DNA of 64,000 nt from UBA6165 sp044233745. GTDB lineage: Bacteria > Bacteroidota > Bacteroidia > Flavobacteriales_D > Crocinitomicaceae. The stretch lies in the NCBI GenBank assembly GCA_044233745.1, contig JBIIJN010000005.1, positions 1 to 64,000 on the forward strand, in the 5' to 3' direction. This document shows positions 11,301 to 18,905 of the stretch, piece after piece. Made by a program: the position numbers and the translations under genes. Numbering within the stretch: position 1 is the stretch's first letter; each line of letters begins with the position of its first letter. Below the pieces are notes generated by a model, which saw only the letters and a program-made list of their open reading frames with translations, had not been told where the DNA came from and searched no databases.

Positions 11301-11942
11301 ATCGAGTTCTTGCAAGAAAACATTGTAGATATGGTCTTAATGGACGTGCAAATGCCAGTTATGAACGGTATAGAAGCTACAGAAATCATTAGAACGAAAC
11401 TGCAACTAACTATGCCAATTATCGCACTCTCTGCTGTCGCTCAGAAAAAAGACATAGACAATTGTTTGTCGGCTGGGATGAATGCATTTTTATTAAAACC
11501 TTTCGAAGAAAAAGATCTGTACGATACAATTTCAAGCCATTTGGAGGAGTCTGGCATATTGCTAAAGTCTTCAACACATCGGGATATGACTTCAAATGAA
11601 GTGCTTTATGATCTTGCTTTAATCAATAAAATCGCAAGCCAAGATGCAGATTTTGTAAAAAGTATTATTGAGCTTTTTATAAAACATATTCCCGATGCAG
11701 TTGATGAATTGAATCAAGCGCTTGAACTAAAAGACTACGATAAAATTCGTAAAACCGTTCACCGAATTAAACCTAATATTCTAAATTTTGGAGTCAAATC
11801 AATTGAGGATGATATGCATTTTCTGCTCAATGAGAGTAGCCATTCTGACCATGATGCATATGCAAATAAAGTAGTAAGAATTTCTAATATATTGAATCAA
11901 GTGTGCAAGGAACTAAGTATGGGTATAGGGATCAGAAAATAA
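8343..11942 (+). CDS. Hybrid histidine kinase with PAS, GAF, receiver and HPt domains
   Basis: A 1199-residue soluble multi-domain kinase. The start is taken as ATG at 8343; the TTG at 8337 overlapping the FIST stop is less likely. Order: N-terminal region of unknown fold (1-160), PAS (about 166-273), GAF (about 285-455), a linker, a second PAS with PAC (about 566-686), HisKA with His713 (ANISHEIRTPLN), HATPase with N-box (SNAVKF), DTGIGM and GFGLGM boxes, receiver with Asp1001 (LMDVQMP), and HPt with His1140 (VHRIKP). No transmembrane helix is seen, so it senses an internal signal, perhaps through the FIST protein. The phosphoryl group can go His713, Asp1001, His1140 and then to Asp54 of the upstream regulator. 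Confidence 0.92.
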   Translation: MNSIRLVNTSVLLDLALSLAGEIEEDLIVKKALSLYLRKLDCFAVAIAKYDEAEEKNQISVLPHSFKRHSVWELLEEKCLVGALSDDDFSEFLMDDFIFYIYELNGYGHLILGKTTSFESKVIKELKPVVQNLAKTLVLSNETQKRVKLEKENQYHLTRLQLLEKFIKNSNDGLQVCDSKGNMVYANNESSKRLNINPQEIEKYKVSDFEPMFVQTEAWQKHLEELRMNDRLLIRSFHINQQDGTKLPVEVAVSRELIEGEEYITSVSRDISNRVKIETELAIKEKMLFAISQATSILLYEPNIFKAISEALYLIGEAVAADRTYLFTSSMHEEYGLVVSQRLEWNSGAASPQIDNPELQDVPVLLFDEFMGNVNKQLPFHDLVKNLKDSDLKSILEEQEIISILVIPIFLENKFWGFVGYDECKYERIWSEAELTILQTFATSISYALERQSSAEKIESLALFTSESPNPLFRVDRMGNILLKNDNSSDLDIIRYNGKEYNLNGFLNQVVTILDDEQAINYYEISDLNNNYYTVTSKLSRDKDHINLYFNNITLFKKAQAELNFAREQIENIVISMDDVVWSISFPDFELIFVSNSAEKLLGMKPEQLLHDRSIWTKFIFEEDTDNFDSIREYILLKGILEKELRIITQSGSVKWILIKMRLIDVSADEKRIDGRFIDITDRKRFEQELSLAKEKAELSNRAKEDFVANISHEIRTPLNAIIGLSGELARHTPENETKALVNHIGSSGKHLLSLVNNILDFSKINDGQLPLEQKNFSFSLAIDQIKSIIALSSDEKSLVIDYNIDPNLSLYHIGDELRIKQVLLNILSNAVKFTDEGSIKFDLFVKKTDDIGQELEIRIEDTGIGMSPDFIPNLFDKFAQEEYSSTRRVGGFGLGMAISYKLIQLMNGNIHVKSEKEVGSIFTINLKLPIGNNVEIDTSQLSMSKLLDGLKVLVVEDNEINRLVARTVLTRLKVTVFECDNGKEAIEFLQENIVDMVLMDVQMPVMNGIEATEIIRTKLQLTMPIIALSAVAQKKDIDNCLSAGMNAFLLKPFEEKDLYDTISSHLEESGILLKSSTHRDMTSNEVLYDLALINKIASQDADFVKSIIELFIKHIPDAVDELNQALELKDYDKIRKTVHRIKPNILNFGVKSIEDDMHFLLNESSHSDHDAYANKVVRISNILNQVCKELSMGIGIRK

Positions 11943-12249
11943 ATTGAAAAAATTACTACCGGTCTAGGAACTTAGTTTACGCCAGATTGAGTTATGTTTA
12001 ATTTCTGGCATGTATCCAAAAGATAATGTATAAAGAAAATTGAGGAATTGGATCAAAGCTTAAAAGAATGTGAACGAAGAGATTTACAGTCAATTCTAAT
12101 AAATTTATTCAATTACCAGAATTTCATTTACTTTTTCCATACCCCCCCGTTGAAATCAATTTGCATTCTCCGTTCATGCATCATCACACCAACGTACTTT
12201 TGCAGCAATCAGGCACAATAATTGAATAGCCTTGTAAAAACTGGAATTT
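11943..12249. other. Intergenic stretch with promoter for the GH3 gene
   Basis: About 307 bases without a gene. The only feature I can support is a TACTTTTG box at 12195-12202, matching the -7 element TAnnTTTG of Bacteroidota sigma factor promoters and followed by the GH3 start 47 bases later. A properly spaced TTG -33 box is not obvious. A run of C (cccccccg) at about 12142-12149 is unusual in this AT-rich DNA. Confidence 0.45.
12195..12202 (+). promoter_or_regulatory. Probable -7 promoter box of the GH3 gene
   Basis: TACTTTTG fits TAnnTTTG, the -7 element of Bacteroidota housekeeping promoters. It lies 47 bases before the ATG of the GH3 gene. The -33 TTG is not at the ideal 19-base spacing, so confidence is moderate. 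Confidence 0.45.
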
Positions 12250-13377
12250 ATGTTCAAAAGCGCATTACTTTTTCTCCTTGTTATTACCGTAACTACTGCA
12301 TTTTCTCAAAGCGAAAAACTCAGTCTTCAGGATTTTTTCAATCCGAATACTTATTTAGATGCCGCTGTAGAAGCACAATTCAATAAAATGGATGATACGC
12401 TTCGTGTGGCGCAGTTGATTATGCCTGCTGCGGGTCGTTTGGGCGAAACCAATGAAAAAATTGAAGGCTACATCAAAAAGCGTTTGATTGGCGGCGTTTT
12501 GTTGCTCAACGGCACCATGGATGGTTTTAAGAAAATGGTCATTGATTTTAATGCGCTTAATTTGAAACATGGTGGTCTGCCATTTTTCTACAGTGCTGAC
12601 GCTGAGCCATCTTTGGTGAATCGAAAAATTCAAGGTTCGGTGGTTTACAAAAAAGCCAACGAAATCAAAACCATCGAAGAGGTGCGTAAAAGTGCTGAGA
12701 TCATTTCCAAAGATTTGCAAGCCATTGGCATCAATTTCAATTTTGCGCCCGTGGTGGATATGCCGCCCAACAAAACTGTGGGTTATAGAAGCATGGGCAC
12801 ACACGAAGACAGCATTGTGCCTTGGGCTGCCGAGTTTATCCGCGTCACACAAGAAATGCAAATCATCGCTACGGCCAAGCATTTTCCAGGACATGGTTAT
12901 GTTGTTGGTGACACGCACATGCAATTGGTTTATATTGATGGTGAGATGCGCGAGGTGAAGAATTATCCTTCTCTAATTGCAGATGGCGTTTTGTCGATTA
13001 TGATTGCACACATCGCAGTGAAAAACAACGAAGAATACAACACCGATGGCTTGCCGGCTTCTGTTTCTCGAAAAATTGTAACAGATTTGTTGCGTAATAA
13101 ACTTGGTTTCCAAGGTTTAATTGTTACCGATGCCATGAACATGGGCGGTGTGGCCAGTGTGCCCAATGCGTCACGTCGCGCCATTGAAGCGGGTTGCGAT
13201 ATCGTTTTAATGCCTCTCAATGTAGAACAAAGTCACAAAGAAATCTTGGAAAAATACCTATCTGACCCAGTTTTCCACGCGCAAGTTGATGCTTCTGTGA
13301 AACGCATTATTAGGATGAAATATTGCTTGGGCTTGATGACCGTAAGTGATTTCATTCCAATGGGAGATATGGAGTAG
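12250..13377 (+). CDS. Exported glycoside hydrolase family 3, NagZ-like
   Basis: A 375-residue protein with a signal peptide (cleavage probably after AFSQ, about residue 20). It consists only of the GH3 TIM-barrel domain, the size of NagZ-type beta-N-acetylglucosaminidases. The family signature KHFPGHGYVVGDTH is present at about residue 211-224 and supplies the His/Asp pair on the mobile loop. VTDAMNMGGV at about 294-303 supplies the nucleophile Asp (usually SDDLxM). The likely substrate is a beta-N-acetylglucosaminyl residue of peptidoglycan fragments in the periplasm, but the changed nucleophile motif (TDAMNM) leaves room for another sugar. It stands alone with its own promoter. Confidence 0.85.
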   Translation: MFKSALLFLLVITVTTAFSQSEKLSLQDFFNPNTYLDAAVEAQFNKMDDTLRVAQLIMPAAGRLGETNEKIEGYIKKRLIGGVLLLNGTMDGFKKMVIDFNALNLKHGGLPFFYSADAEPSLVNRKIQGSVVYKKANEIKTIEEVRKSAEIISKDLQAIGINFNFAPVVDMPPNKTVGYRSMGTHEDSIVPWAAEFIRVTQEMQIIATAKHFPGHGYVVGDTHMQLVYIDGEMREVKNYPSLIADGVLSIMIAHIAVKNNEEYNTDGLPASVSRKIVTDLLRNKLGFQGLIVTDAMNMGGVASVPNASRRAIEAGCDIVLMPLNVEQSHKEILEKYLSDPVFHAQVDASVKRIIRMKYCLGLMTVSDFIPMGDME

Positions 13378-13392
13378 GGCTTTTGGCTGCGA

Positions 13393-13416
13393 GCGCTACT
13401 TTGTCAAAGTTTTGCG
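13393..13416 (+). repeat. REP-like palindrome, copy 1
   Basis: The core ACTTTGTCAAAGT (13398-13410) is a perfect 13-base palindrome about its central T, flanked by GCG on both sides (13393-13395 and 13414-13416). It lies between the 3' ends of the GH3 gene and the convergent lipoprotein gene. Together with copy 2 in inverted orientation it resembles a REP/BIME pair. Confidence 0.65.
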
Positions 13417-13472
13417 ATGGAGCGCAAGGAAAATTAGCCTTTTTTAGTCAAACTGAGAATTTTCTAAATCTC

Positions 13473-13502
13473 CGCGAAGTACTTTGACAAAGTTAAGCGC
13501 GG
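13473..13502 (-). repeat. REP-like palindrome, copy 2
   Basis: The core ACTTTGACAAAGT (13481-13493) is flanked by CGCG on the left and GCGCG on the right. It is the inverted counterpart of copy 1, 70 bases away, just before the end of the convergent lipoprotein gene. Confidence 0.65.
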
Positions 13503-13513
13503 GATTTTGCAGT

Positions 13514-14041
13514 TTATGGATTTGTTGCCCACCAATCCATAATTTCACTTCGCTGTTCTCGACTGAGTTTTAAAGTATCATTTTTATCCTTTTCGAATGT
13601 AGAATAGGGCGGATACGTTTGGCCTTGATAATGCTTAATCAAATGGTAGGCGTGAAGTCCAATAGTGTTGAATCCGTGATTGCCGAGTGTAACTGATGCA
13701 TACATTGACGCTATTGGAAACGCGATTTCTTCATTATCCAATTCGGAAATTAAAATAGGCAAATGCTTCTCTTTAATCCAATTGTCAGGAATCGAATCCG
13801 GATGAATGAAAATTGTTTTTTGGTATCCGCAATCTCTCCATTTTAAAGCATAGAGAAAGTCAATAGGGTCTTGTTTTTTTGGATTCGGAAAGAAATCGCA
13901 ATCGTTATTCGCTGGTAAATGTTCAATTTCAAGATTATTTTCTTTCAAAACGTCTTCTGATACATCCGATTTTTTGTTGTCGACACAAGCGAACGTCAAA
14001 ATCCAAATCCAAATCCCAAGAAAGTATGCGAGTTTATTCAT
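13514..14041 (-). CDS. Hypothetical lipoprotein (175 aa)
   Basis: The start is taken at 14041, because the 17 codons before it in the longer frame are encoded by the REP-like palindrome copy 3 rather than by protein sequence. The product begins with a lipoprotein signal ending in the lipobox LTFAC, so it should be lipid-anchored at about residue 15. The rest is a mixed alpha/beta domain with aromatic and Pro-rich segments (LLYALKWRDCGYQKTIF-like) and two Cys that could pair. I recognise no family. The gene is boxed in by palindromic repeats on both sides. Confidence 0.65.
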   Translation of the reverse strand: MNKLAYFLGIWIWILTFACVDNKKSDVSEDVLKENNLEIEHLPANNDCDFFPNPKKQDPIDFLYALKWRDCGYQKTIFIHPDSIPDNWIKEKHLPILISELDNEEIAFPIASMYASVTLGNHGFNTIGLHAYHLIKHYQGQTYPPYSTFEKDKNDTLKLSREQRSEIMDWWATNP

Positions 14042-14071
14042 GTTTAGAAAATTTACCGTTAACCCTTGCAG

Positions 14072-14086
14072 AACTTTGACAAAGTT
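14072..14086 (-). repeat. REP-like palindrome, copy 3
   Basis: AACTTTGACAAAGTT is a 15-base palindrome about its central base, in the same family as copies 1 and 2 about 600 bases away. It lies just upstream of the lipoprotein start. A short tandem-like GCAGCCAACCG(C) motif follows at about 14098-14125. Confidence 0.65.
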
Positions 14087-14127
14087 GCTCATTCAACAGC
14101 AGCCAACCGCTAGCAGCCAACCGCCTC

Positions 14128-16194
14128 CTAATATCCCCCAAACCATCTTCTCAGCACCCATTCCGCAGCCAAGAAAAGGAAAATCAGGAAGAACAGCCAC
14201 TTCAAATCGATGAGGTTGGCGTAGTTGGTTTCTTCGAATTGGGCAGAACTCAAATTTTCATTGGATTCCAATTCATTGAGTAGTTTTTGCCAGTCTTGAA
14301 GTTGGTAGAATTTGCCTTTCGAGTTTTCAGAAAGATCGATTAAAACATCAAAATTGGCACTCAAATCTAGCGATTCAAGTGAGATGTCTTCCACGATAAA
14401 TTCGCCGCTTTTCTGGTATTTTTTTCCGTTGAATTCTGTGTTGGCTTCCCATTTGTAAACTCCAGCAGGCATTTTTCCGAGATTGAGCTCATAATCTCGG
14501 GTGAGCGGCGTAAAGGTATAAGCGCCCACCGATTTGTCTTTTTCATCGCGCAGAGACAATCTGATTTGTGGCGTTACAATTTCTTGGAAAGCATCGTTGT
14601 AAAACTCGGCTCGGAAGCGCAATTCGTCTTTCACGGTCATGCGGCTTGGCGGAAAAACTCGAAGTTTATCACGGTTTTCTTTTACGCTCAGGTATTGCAA
14701 AGTTTTATCCCACAATTCCTCGAAACCGTCATTGTTTTGGTGGCGATTATACTCCATCATGCGCCAACGCCAAATGCCTTCTCCGTAGAAATACACCATT
14801 TTCTGATTGCCCTTGTTGGCAAAAGTCATCAGGGGTTTGCTCGTTGCAATATTGCCCACTTTTTGGATGAGTAAGTTTTGTCCAATATCCTTCATTTCCC
14901 TTGCAAATGGAGCCGCAACAGGTGGAAATTCTTTGACGCGTTGTTTGAAGGTTTCTGAGAATTGAATCAGTGAAAAATCTTCGTTGAATTGAGCGCCCAC
15001 ATAATCGGAACGGCCCGGACTGTGGCCAACCAAGCCCACTTCCAAATTGGCGGTGGACATATTGGGATTCACAAACAGCACATAAGGTGTTTGACTGCTC
15101 TGCAATTGCTTATAGAAGGTTGGATTTTGTACCAAATCTACATCGATGAGAATCAAAATATCGGTTTCGGGAATTTTGTTCAAATCACTCAAAAAATAAG
15201 GGGTTACCTCTGTGTTTTGGTCTTTTTGCAACACACTTTGCATAGCTCCAGCATCTGGGTGCATACCACCAAAAACGAGGGCTGCTTTTCTTTTCGATTC
15301 TAAAATTTCTACATACACAGTGCGTTTGTTGTTGCTCAAAGTGTATTCCTGAACTTTCGTAATAATTTCTATCGTGTAGCTTTGGATGCCTTTTCCTTTG
15401 GCTTCTACTTCAAAGGTGTGGTCGAAAAACGCATTGTTGCTATTGATGTTTATCGTTTTTTCTTGAATAACATTGCCGCCTTTCGACAAACGAATAACCA
15501 TGTTTTCGCCCTTCAATTTACTGGCTTTTCCTTCTATTTTTATGGGAAAAATATTACCTGAAAACGCGATGTTGTTGGCTACGACATTAGAAATCATGGC
15601 GTCGCGCTTGGTGATGGTGTCGCCAACGGCCAAAGTATAAACCGGTGTGAATTTGATTTTTTCAGCTTCGTATTTCGGGTTGAGTCCCTCGTTGAAATTA
15701 CCATCGGAAAGTAATACTATTGCACCGAGATTGTTGTTGATGAACAAGTCGCGAATATGAGAAAACCCTAGCGCCAAATTTGAAGATGCGCCGTCAAAAA
15801 GCAGGGTGTCATCAGGGTGAATAGCACTAGAAAAATGAATGAATCGGGTGAGGTACAAACCGTCCAATTTCTGTTTGGCAGCCTCAATGAACATGGGGAT
15901 ATTCGACTTCACCGTGGCACTATCTGCGTAATTGAGCATCGAACTACTTTGATCAATGAGGAAGAAAATATTGGCGGGTTCGGTGCGGGTTTGTTTTCGT
16001 GGAAAAATGAGTCCCAAAAGTAAAATACCAATCACAAAAAGTGCCAATGCTCGCAGTGAAAAAAGCAAGAATTTGATGGGTTTGGAAAAGGTGTTTTGGT
16101 CTTTTCGCCAGAAATAATAGAGCCAACTTATTGCAAGTGAAATTATTGCAATTACCGGAATCCAAATATATAGATTATTGGCGTTTTGAAACAT
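14128..16194 (-). CDS. VWA domain membrane protein
   Basis: A 688-residue inner-membrane protein. Two hydrophobic helices at the N-terminus (about 8-27 and 40-62) precede a von Willebrand A domain starting near residue 75, whose metal-site motif is DQSSSM. The remaining extracytoplasmic region is beta-rich with a Rossmann-like part (ALVFGGMHPDAGAMQS), and a final helix (LKWLFFLIFLFLAAEWVLRR) spans the membrane near the C-terminus. This layout resembles the large N- and C-anchored VWA/BatA-like proteins of Bacteroidota. The function is unknown; such proteins are thought to assemble envelope complexes. It is followed on the same strand by the small lipoprotein gene. Confidence 0.75.
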   Translation of the reverse strand: MFQNANNLYIWIPVIAIISLAISWLYYFWRKDQNTFSKPIKFLLFSLRALALFVIGILLLGLIFPRKQTRTEPANIFFLIDQSSSMLNYADSATVKSNIPMFIEAAKQKLDGLYLTRFIHFSSAIHPDDTLLFDGASSNLALGFSHIRDLFINNNLGAIVLLSDGNFNEGLNPKYEAEKIKFTPVYTLAVGDTITKRDAMISNVVANNIAFSGNIFPIKIEGKASKLKGENMVIRLSKGGNVIQEKTININSNNAFFDHTFEVEAKGKGIQSYTIEIITKVQEYTLSNNKRTVYVEILESKRKAALVFGGMHPDAGAMQSVLQKDQNTEVTPYFLSDLNKIPETDILILIDVDLVQNPTFYKQLQSSQTPYVLFVNPNMSTANLEVGLVGHSPGRSDYVGAQFNEDFSLIQFSETFKQRVKEFPPVAAPFAREMKDIGQNLLIQKVGNIATSKPLMTFANKGNQKMVYFYGEGIWRWRMMEYNRHQNNDGFEELWDKTLQYLSVKENRDKLRVFPPSRMTVKDELRFRAEFYNDAFQEIVTPQIRLSLRDEKDKSVGAYTFTPLTRDYELNLGKMPAGVYKWEANTEFNGKKYQKSGEFIVEDISLESLDLSANFDVLIDLSENSKGKFYQLQDWQKLLNELESNENLSSAQFEETNYANLIDLKWLFFLIFLFLAAEWVLRRWFGGY

Positions 16195-16239
16195 GGGTGT
16201 AAAGATAGTTGAATTTAAGTTTTACAATTTAGAATAATT

Positions 16240-18894
16240 TCACCGTTGTTCAATTCCCCCCGATTCTCCCTCAGGAATTTCAAAAATCCAATCATAGAAT
16301 CCAACAAAGTGGGCATCGAAAAAGCCAAAGCGGCGAAATAGATTTTCGGGAATAAAAACGTGTTTTTCAGGGTCTAATCCTTTGGCGCGTGTTTGTGGTG
16401 CCACACCATCGAGCATACAGGGCGCTGTTTTTTCAAATTTTTCGTGATTCACACCATATTGATAGATTTCCTGCCATTCGGATGCGTTTATTTTGCCTGC
16501 TTCTGCATTTTCTGGTGCCAAAATATAAAATCCACCGAAGTTGATTTTTCCGCGCAATTCATCTATCATGCCCAAAGCATAAGCGTAGCCCATGCTGTGC
16601 GCTACTATGAACAAGGTATCGTTGTGCGATGAGTTTGGAATTTCATTCAACTGCTGAAGCAAATTTAAACCTGCGATTCTTCCGTTTTCGCGCCGGGTTT
16701 TGAAGCCTTTGTAGTTGGGCCGATTGGGCAACAAACGATGGGTCGCCTTATTGGATGATTTGAACCAAGATGTTTGGCCTTTTTCCAAACAAATATGATG
16801 TTTGGGGTCTTTACATCGCGTCGGATATTTTGTAGAAACCTGCGTGAAATGTATCAAACTGCGGTAGTTGGATGTGCTAACAGAAAAATGTCCATCGGCA
16901 TAATACGTCTCACTCGGATTGATGCGTTTCTCAAATTTTAGATCAATTTCACGCCAAGGCCGCCAGTAGTCATAACGGTCAAAATTGTGAATCATGTTTT
17001 TCGAATTTGGAAATTCAACCCCGCGTTCTCGAATGTCGCGGAAATTTTCTTCTAAAGAATTCCCCAAACTCGTCGGACGATAGCCATTCACAAAAACCAG
17101 AATTCGCTTGGCGGGCTCTTCTTTACTCAAAAGGAATTGCGTAACGTTTGAGCCTTGGTGGTTATAGACCTGCTGATTTTCATATTTTCCATCATCGTCA
17201 ATGCGATTTACCACAAAATAGTGACTTGGAGCCAAGATGGCAACGCCCAAATCGGGAATCACAATTGAATCACTTTCTCTGTTGAATTTGGCGATGGAAT
17301 ATACACCCGCCGAATCTTTGAACTGGTCGAAATACAAGACGCGTTTTCTTCTTTTCACAAACCAGTCATCACCTTTTTTGATGAGCACTTCTGTGGCCAT
17401 TTCAGGTTTTTCGGAGCGGTCTAGATCATTGTTGTACAAAATCTCATGCCGCACATTTTCAAGGCTCATTCCTTTAAAATCAGGCACGCGCCCTTCAAAA
17501 ATCTCATACCGCAAGATGACTTTATTCATGAAAAAGAAAGTGGTAAAAGTGAGCGAACCCAATATGATAAAGACCAGGGTTTGGGCCAAGAATTTTTTGA
17601 TGTGTAAGAATTTTTTTAGTGACTCGGCAAATCGGTTTTTGAAGCGTTTGCGCAAATAAAAGCCAATCCACAAAATCACGGCGATAAGCACAAAATGTAA
17701 GGGCGTAATCTGTATGTTCAATACACTAAAAATGGGTTTAAATAGTCGTTTTTCAATGCTTAAATTGTAGCTGAAGTAGTTCTTTTTATAAGGTCGATGA
17801 ATGGCTGTTCTGAATGCACCCGGATTAAAAATAATGGTACCATTTTCATCCTCTTCCCAAAAATAATAAGCCACAAACCCATTGAAGGTGTTGATTTCTT
17901 CATCATCGTCATACATCGAGTAGGTTCGGTAATCCAAATGCAAATTGCGCCATTGATCGGCTGTGAGTGCAGTTCCTCCTCTCGCATTGAGGAGATTTTC
18001 TTCGAAGTTGATTACATCATCTTTTTTCAAGCTCCCGAAACCGCGCGCCAGTTGAACCGCTACTTGATAGGCTAAAACCTCGCTGCTCTGTTTGGTTACA
18101 AAAGCTATGGTTTTGCCTTTTACGCTATAGCCCAACTGCGTTTTATTCATAAAGCCTTGGTGCACAAAGACATAAAAGGCGCGTTTGTCACTCTTGGGGA
18201 AATCGGAAAAATAAGCGTCTCTAATTTGACGCATTTGACGTGTGAAATGGTCGAATTCTGAACTGGGATTATTCAAATTCGGATTTTTTTCTAGGTCTTC
18301 AAAATAATATTCAGGAAGAATTTGTAGTTCGAATTCCAATTGATACGGTTTGAAAATCGAATTGATTTTTTGTGTTAATTCTGTTTCGTTGAGGTTGAAG
18401 GGAACCAGCGGAACAAGGTAAATTTTCTCTTTGCGAAGGGGAAACACATCAATAAACAAGCGTCCAATTACTTGATTTTCGTACATGAACAGAAGTTCAG
18501 ATGAACCACTAGGATTGCTCAAATTGATTTGGATTGTACTGTCTCTACCCATACGTGTGGCTAGATAGAGCGAATCCGTGTTTTGAATTAAAACACAATT
18601 AATTCTGGATGAAAATATATTGCTGATCTTCGCAGAAAAACGCAAATCCAGTGCGAGCGGAAAACCTGCTTTGTGAAAAAGATAATGCGTTAAAATTTGA
18701 TTTTCCTCTCCCCCTAACCAAGTTGTTTTCGGGTTTTGTAGCGTCGTGTCGAGGTAACTTATTTCCCTGTTTCGAAGTTCAAACCTTTCAAATTCAATGG
18801 TTTCAGTTTGAGCCAAAAGTCTTGGCATACCCATCCATGAAATACTCAAGAGAGCAAACAGAAAGAGCAAATACCAAGTTTTCGAGCGCATCAT
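16240..18894 (-). CDS. Membrane-anchored alpha/beta hydrolase with large N-terminal domain
   Basis: An 884-residue protein with a signal peptide (about 1-28, MPRLLAQ end). An exported N-terminal region (30-390) is followed by two transmembrane helices (about 392-410 and 430-455) that place the rest on the other face of the membrane. The C-terminal third carries the alpha/beta hydrolase core: an oxyanion-type strand ILVFVNGYRP at about 600 and the nucleophile elbow VAHSMGYAYALG at about 760. A His near the C-terminus could complete the triad. This fusion of an exported domain to a lipase-like domain is not a family I can name. It lies 45 bases upstream of the VWA gene and 11 bases downstream of the DPP IV gene, so the three may form a transcription unit. 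Confidence 0.65.
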   Translation of the reverse strand: MMRSKTWYLLFLFALLSISWMGMPRLLAQTETIEFERFELRNREISYLDTTLQNPKTTWLGGEENQILTHYLFHKAGFPLALDLRFSAKISNIFSSRINCVLIQNTDSLYLATRMGRDSTIQINLSNPSGSSELLFMYENQVIGRLFIDVFPLRKEKIYLVPLVPFNLNETELTQKINSIFKPYQLEFELQILPEYYFEDLEKNPNLNNPSSEFDHFTRQMRQIRDAYFSDFPKSDKRAFYVFVHQGFMNKTQLGYSVKGKTIAFVTKQSSEVLAYQVAVQLARGFGSLKKDDVINFEENLLNARGGTALTADQWRNLHLDYRTYSMYDDDEEINTFNGFVAYYFWEEDENGTIIFNPGAFRTAIHRPYKKNYFSYNLSIEKRLFKPIFSVLNIQITPLHFVLIAVILWIGFYLRKRFKNRFAESLKKFLHIKKFLAQTLVFIILGSLTFTTFFFMNKVILRYEIFEGRVPDFKGMSLENVRHEILYNNDLDRSEKPEMATEVLIKKGDDWFVKRRKRVLYFDQFKDSAGVYSIAKFNRESDSIVIPDLGVAILAPSHYFVVNRIDDDGKYENQQVYNHQGSNVTQFLLSKEEPAKRILVFVNGYRPTSLGNSLEENFRDIRERGVEFPNSKNMIHNFDRYDYWRPWREIDLKFEKRINPSETYYADGHFSVSTSNYRSLIHFTQVSTKYPTRCKDPKHHICLEKGQTSWFKSSNKATHRLLPNRPNYKGFKTRRENGRIAGLNLLQQLNEIPNSSHNDTLFIVAHSMGYAYALGMIDELRGKINFGGFYILAPENAEAGKINASEWQEIYQYGVNHEKFEKTAPCMLDGVAPQTRAKGLDPEKHVFIPENLFRRFGFFDAHFVGFYDWIFEIPEGESGGIEQR

Positions 18895-18905
18895 TTTTCA
18901 CTCCA

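Noticed and set aside
12355..12924. 189-codon open frame antisense to the GH3 gene
   Set aside because: It is fully contained opposite a gene with clear catalytic motifs, and its translation shows no domain.
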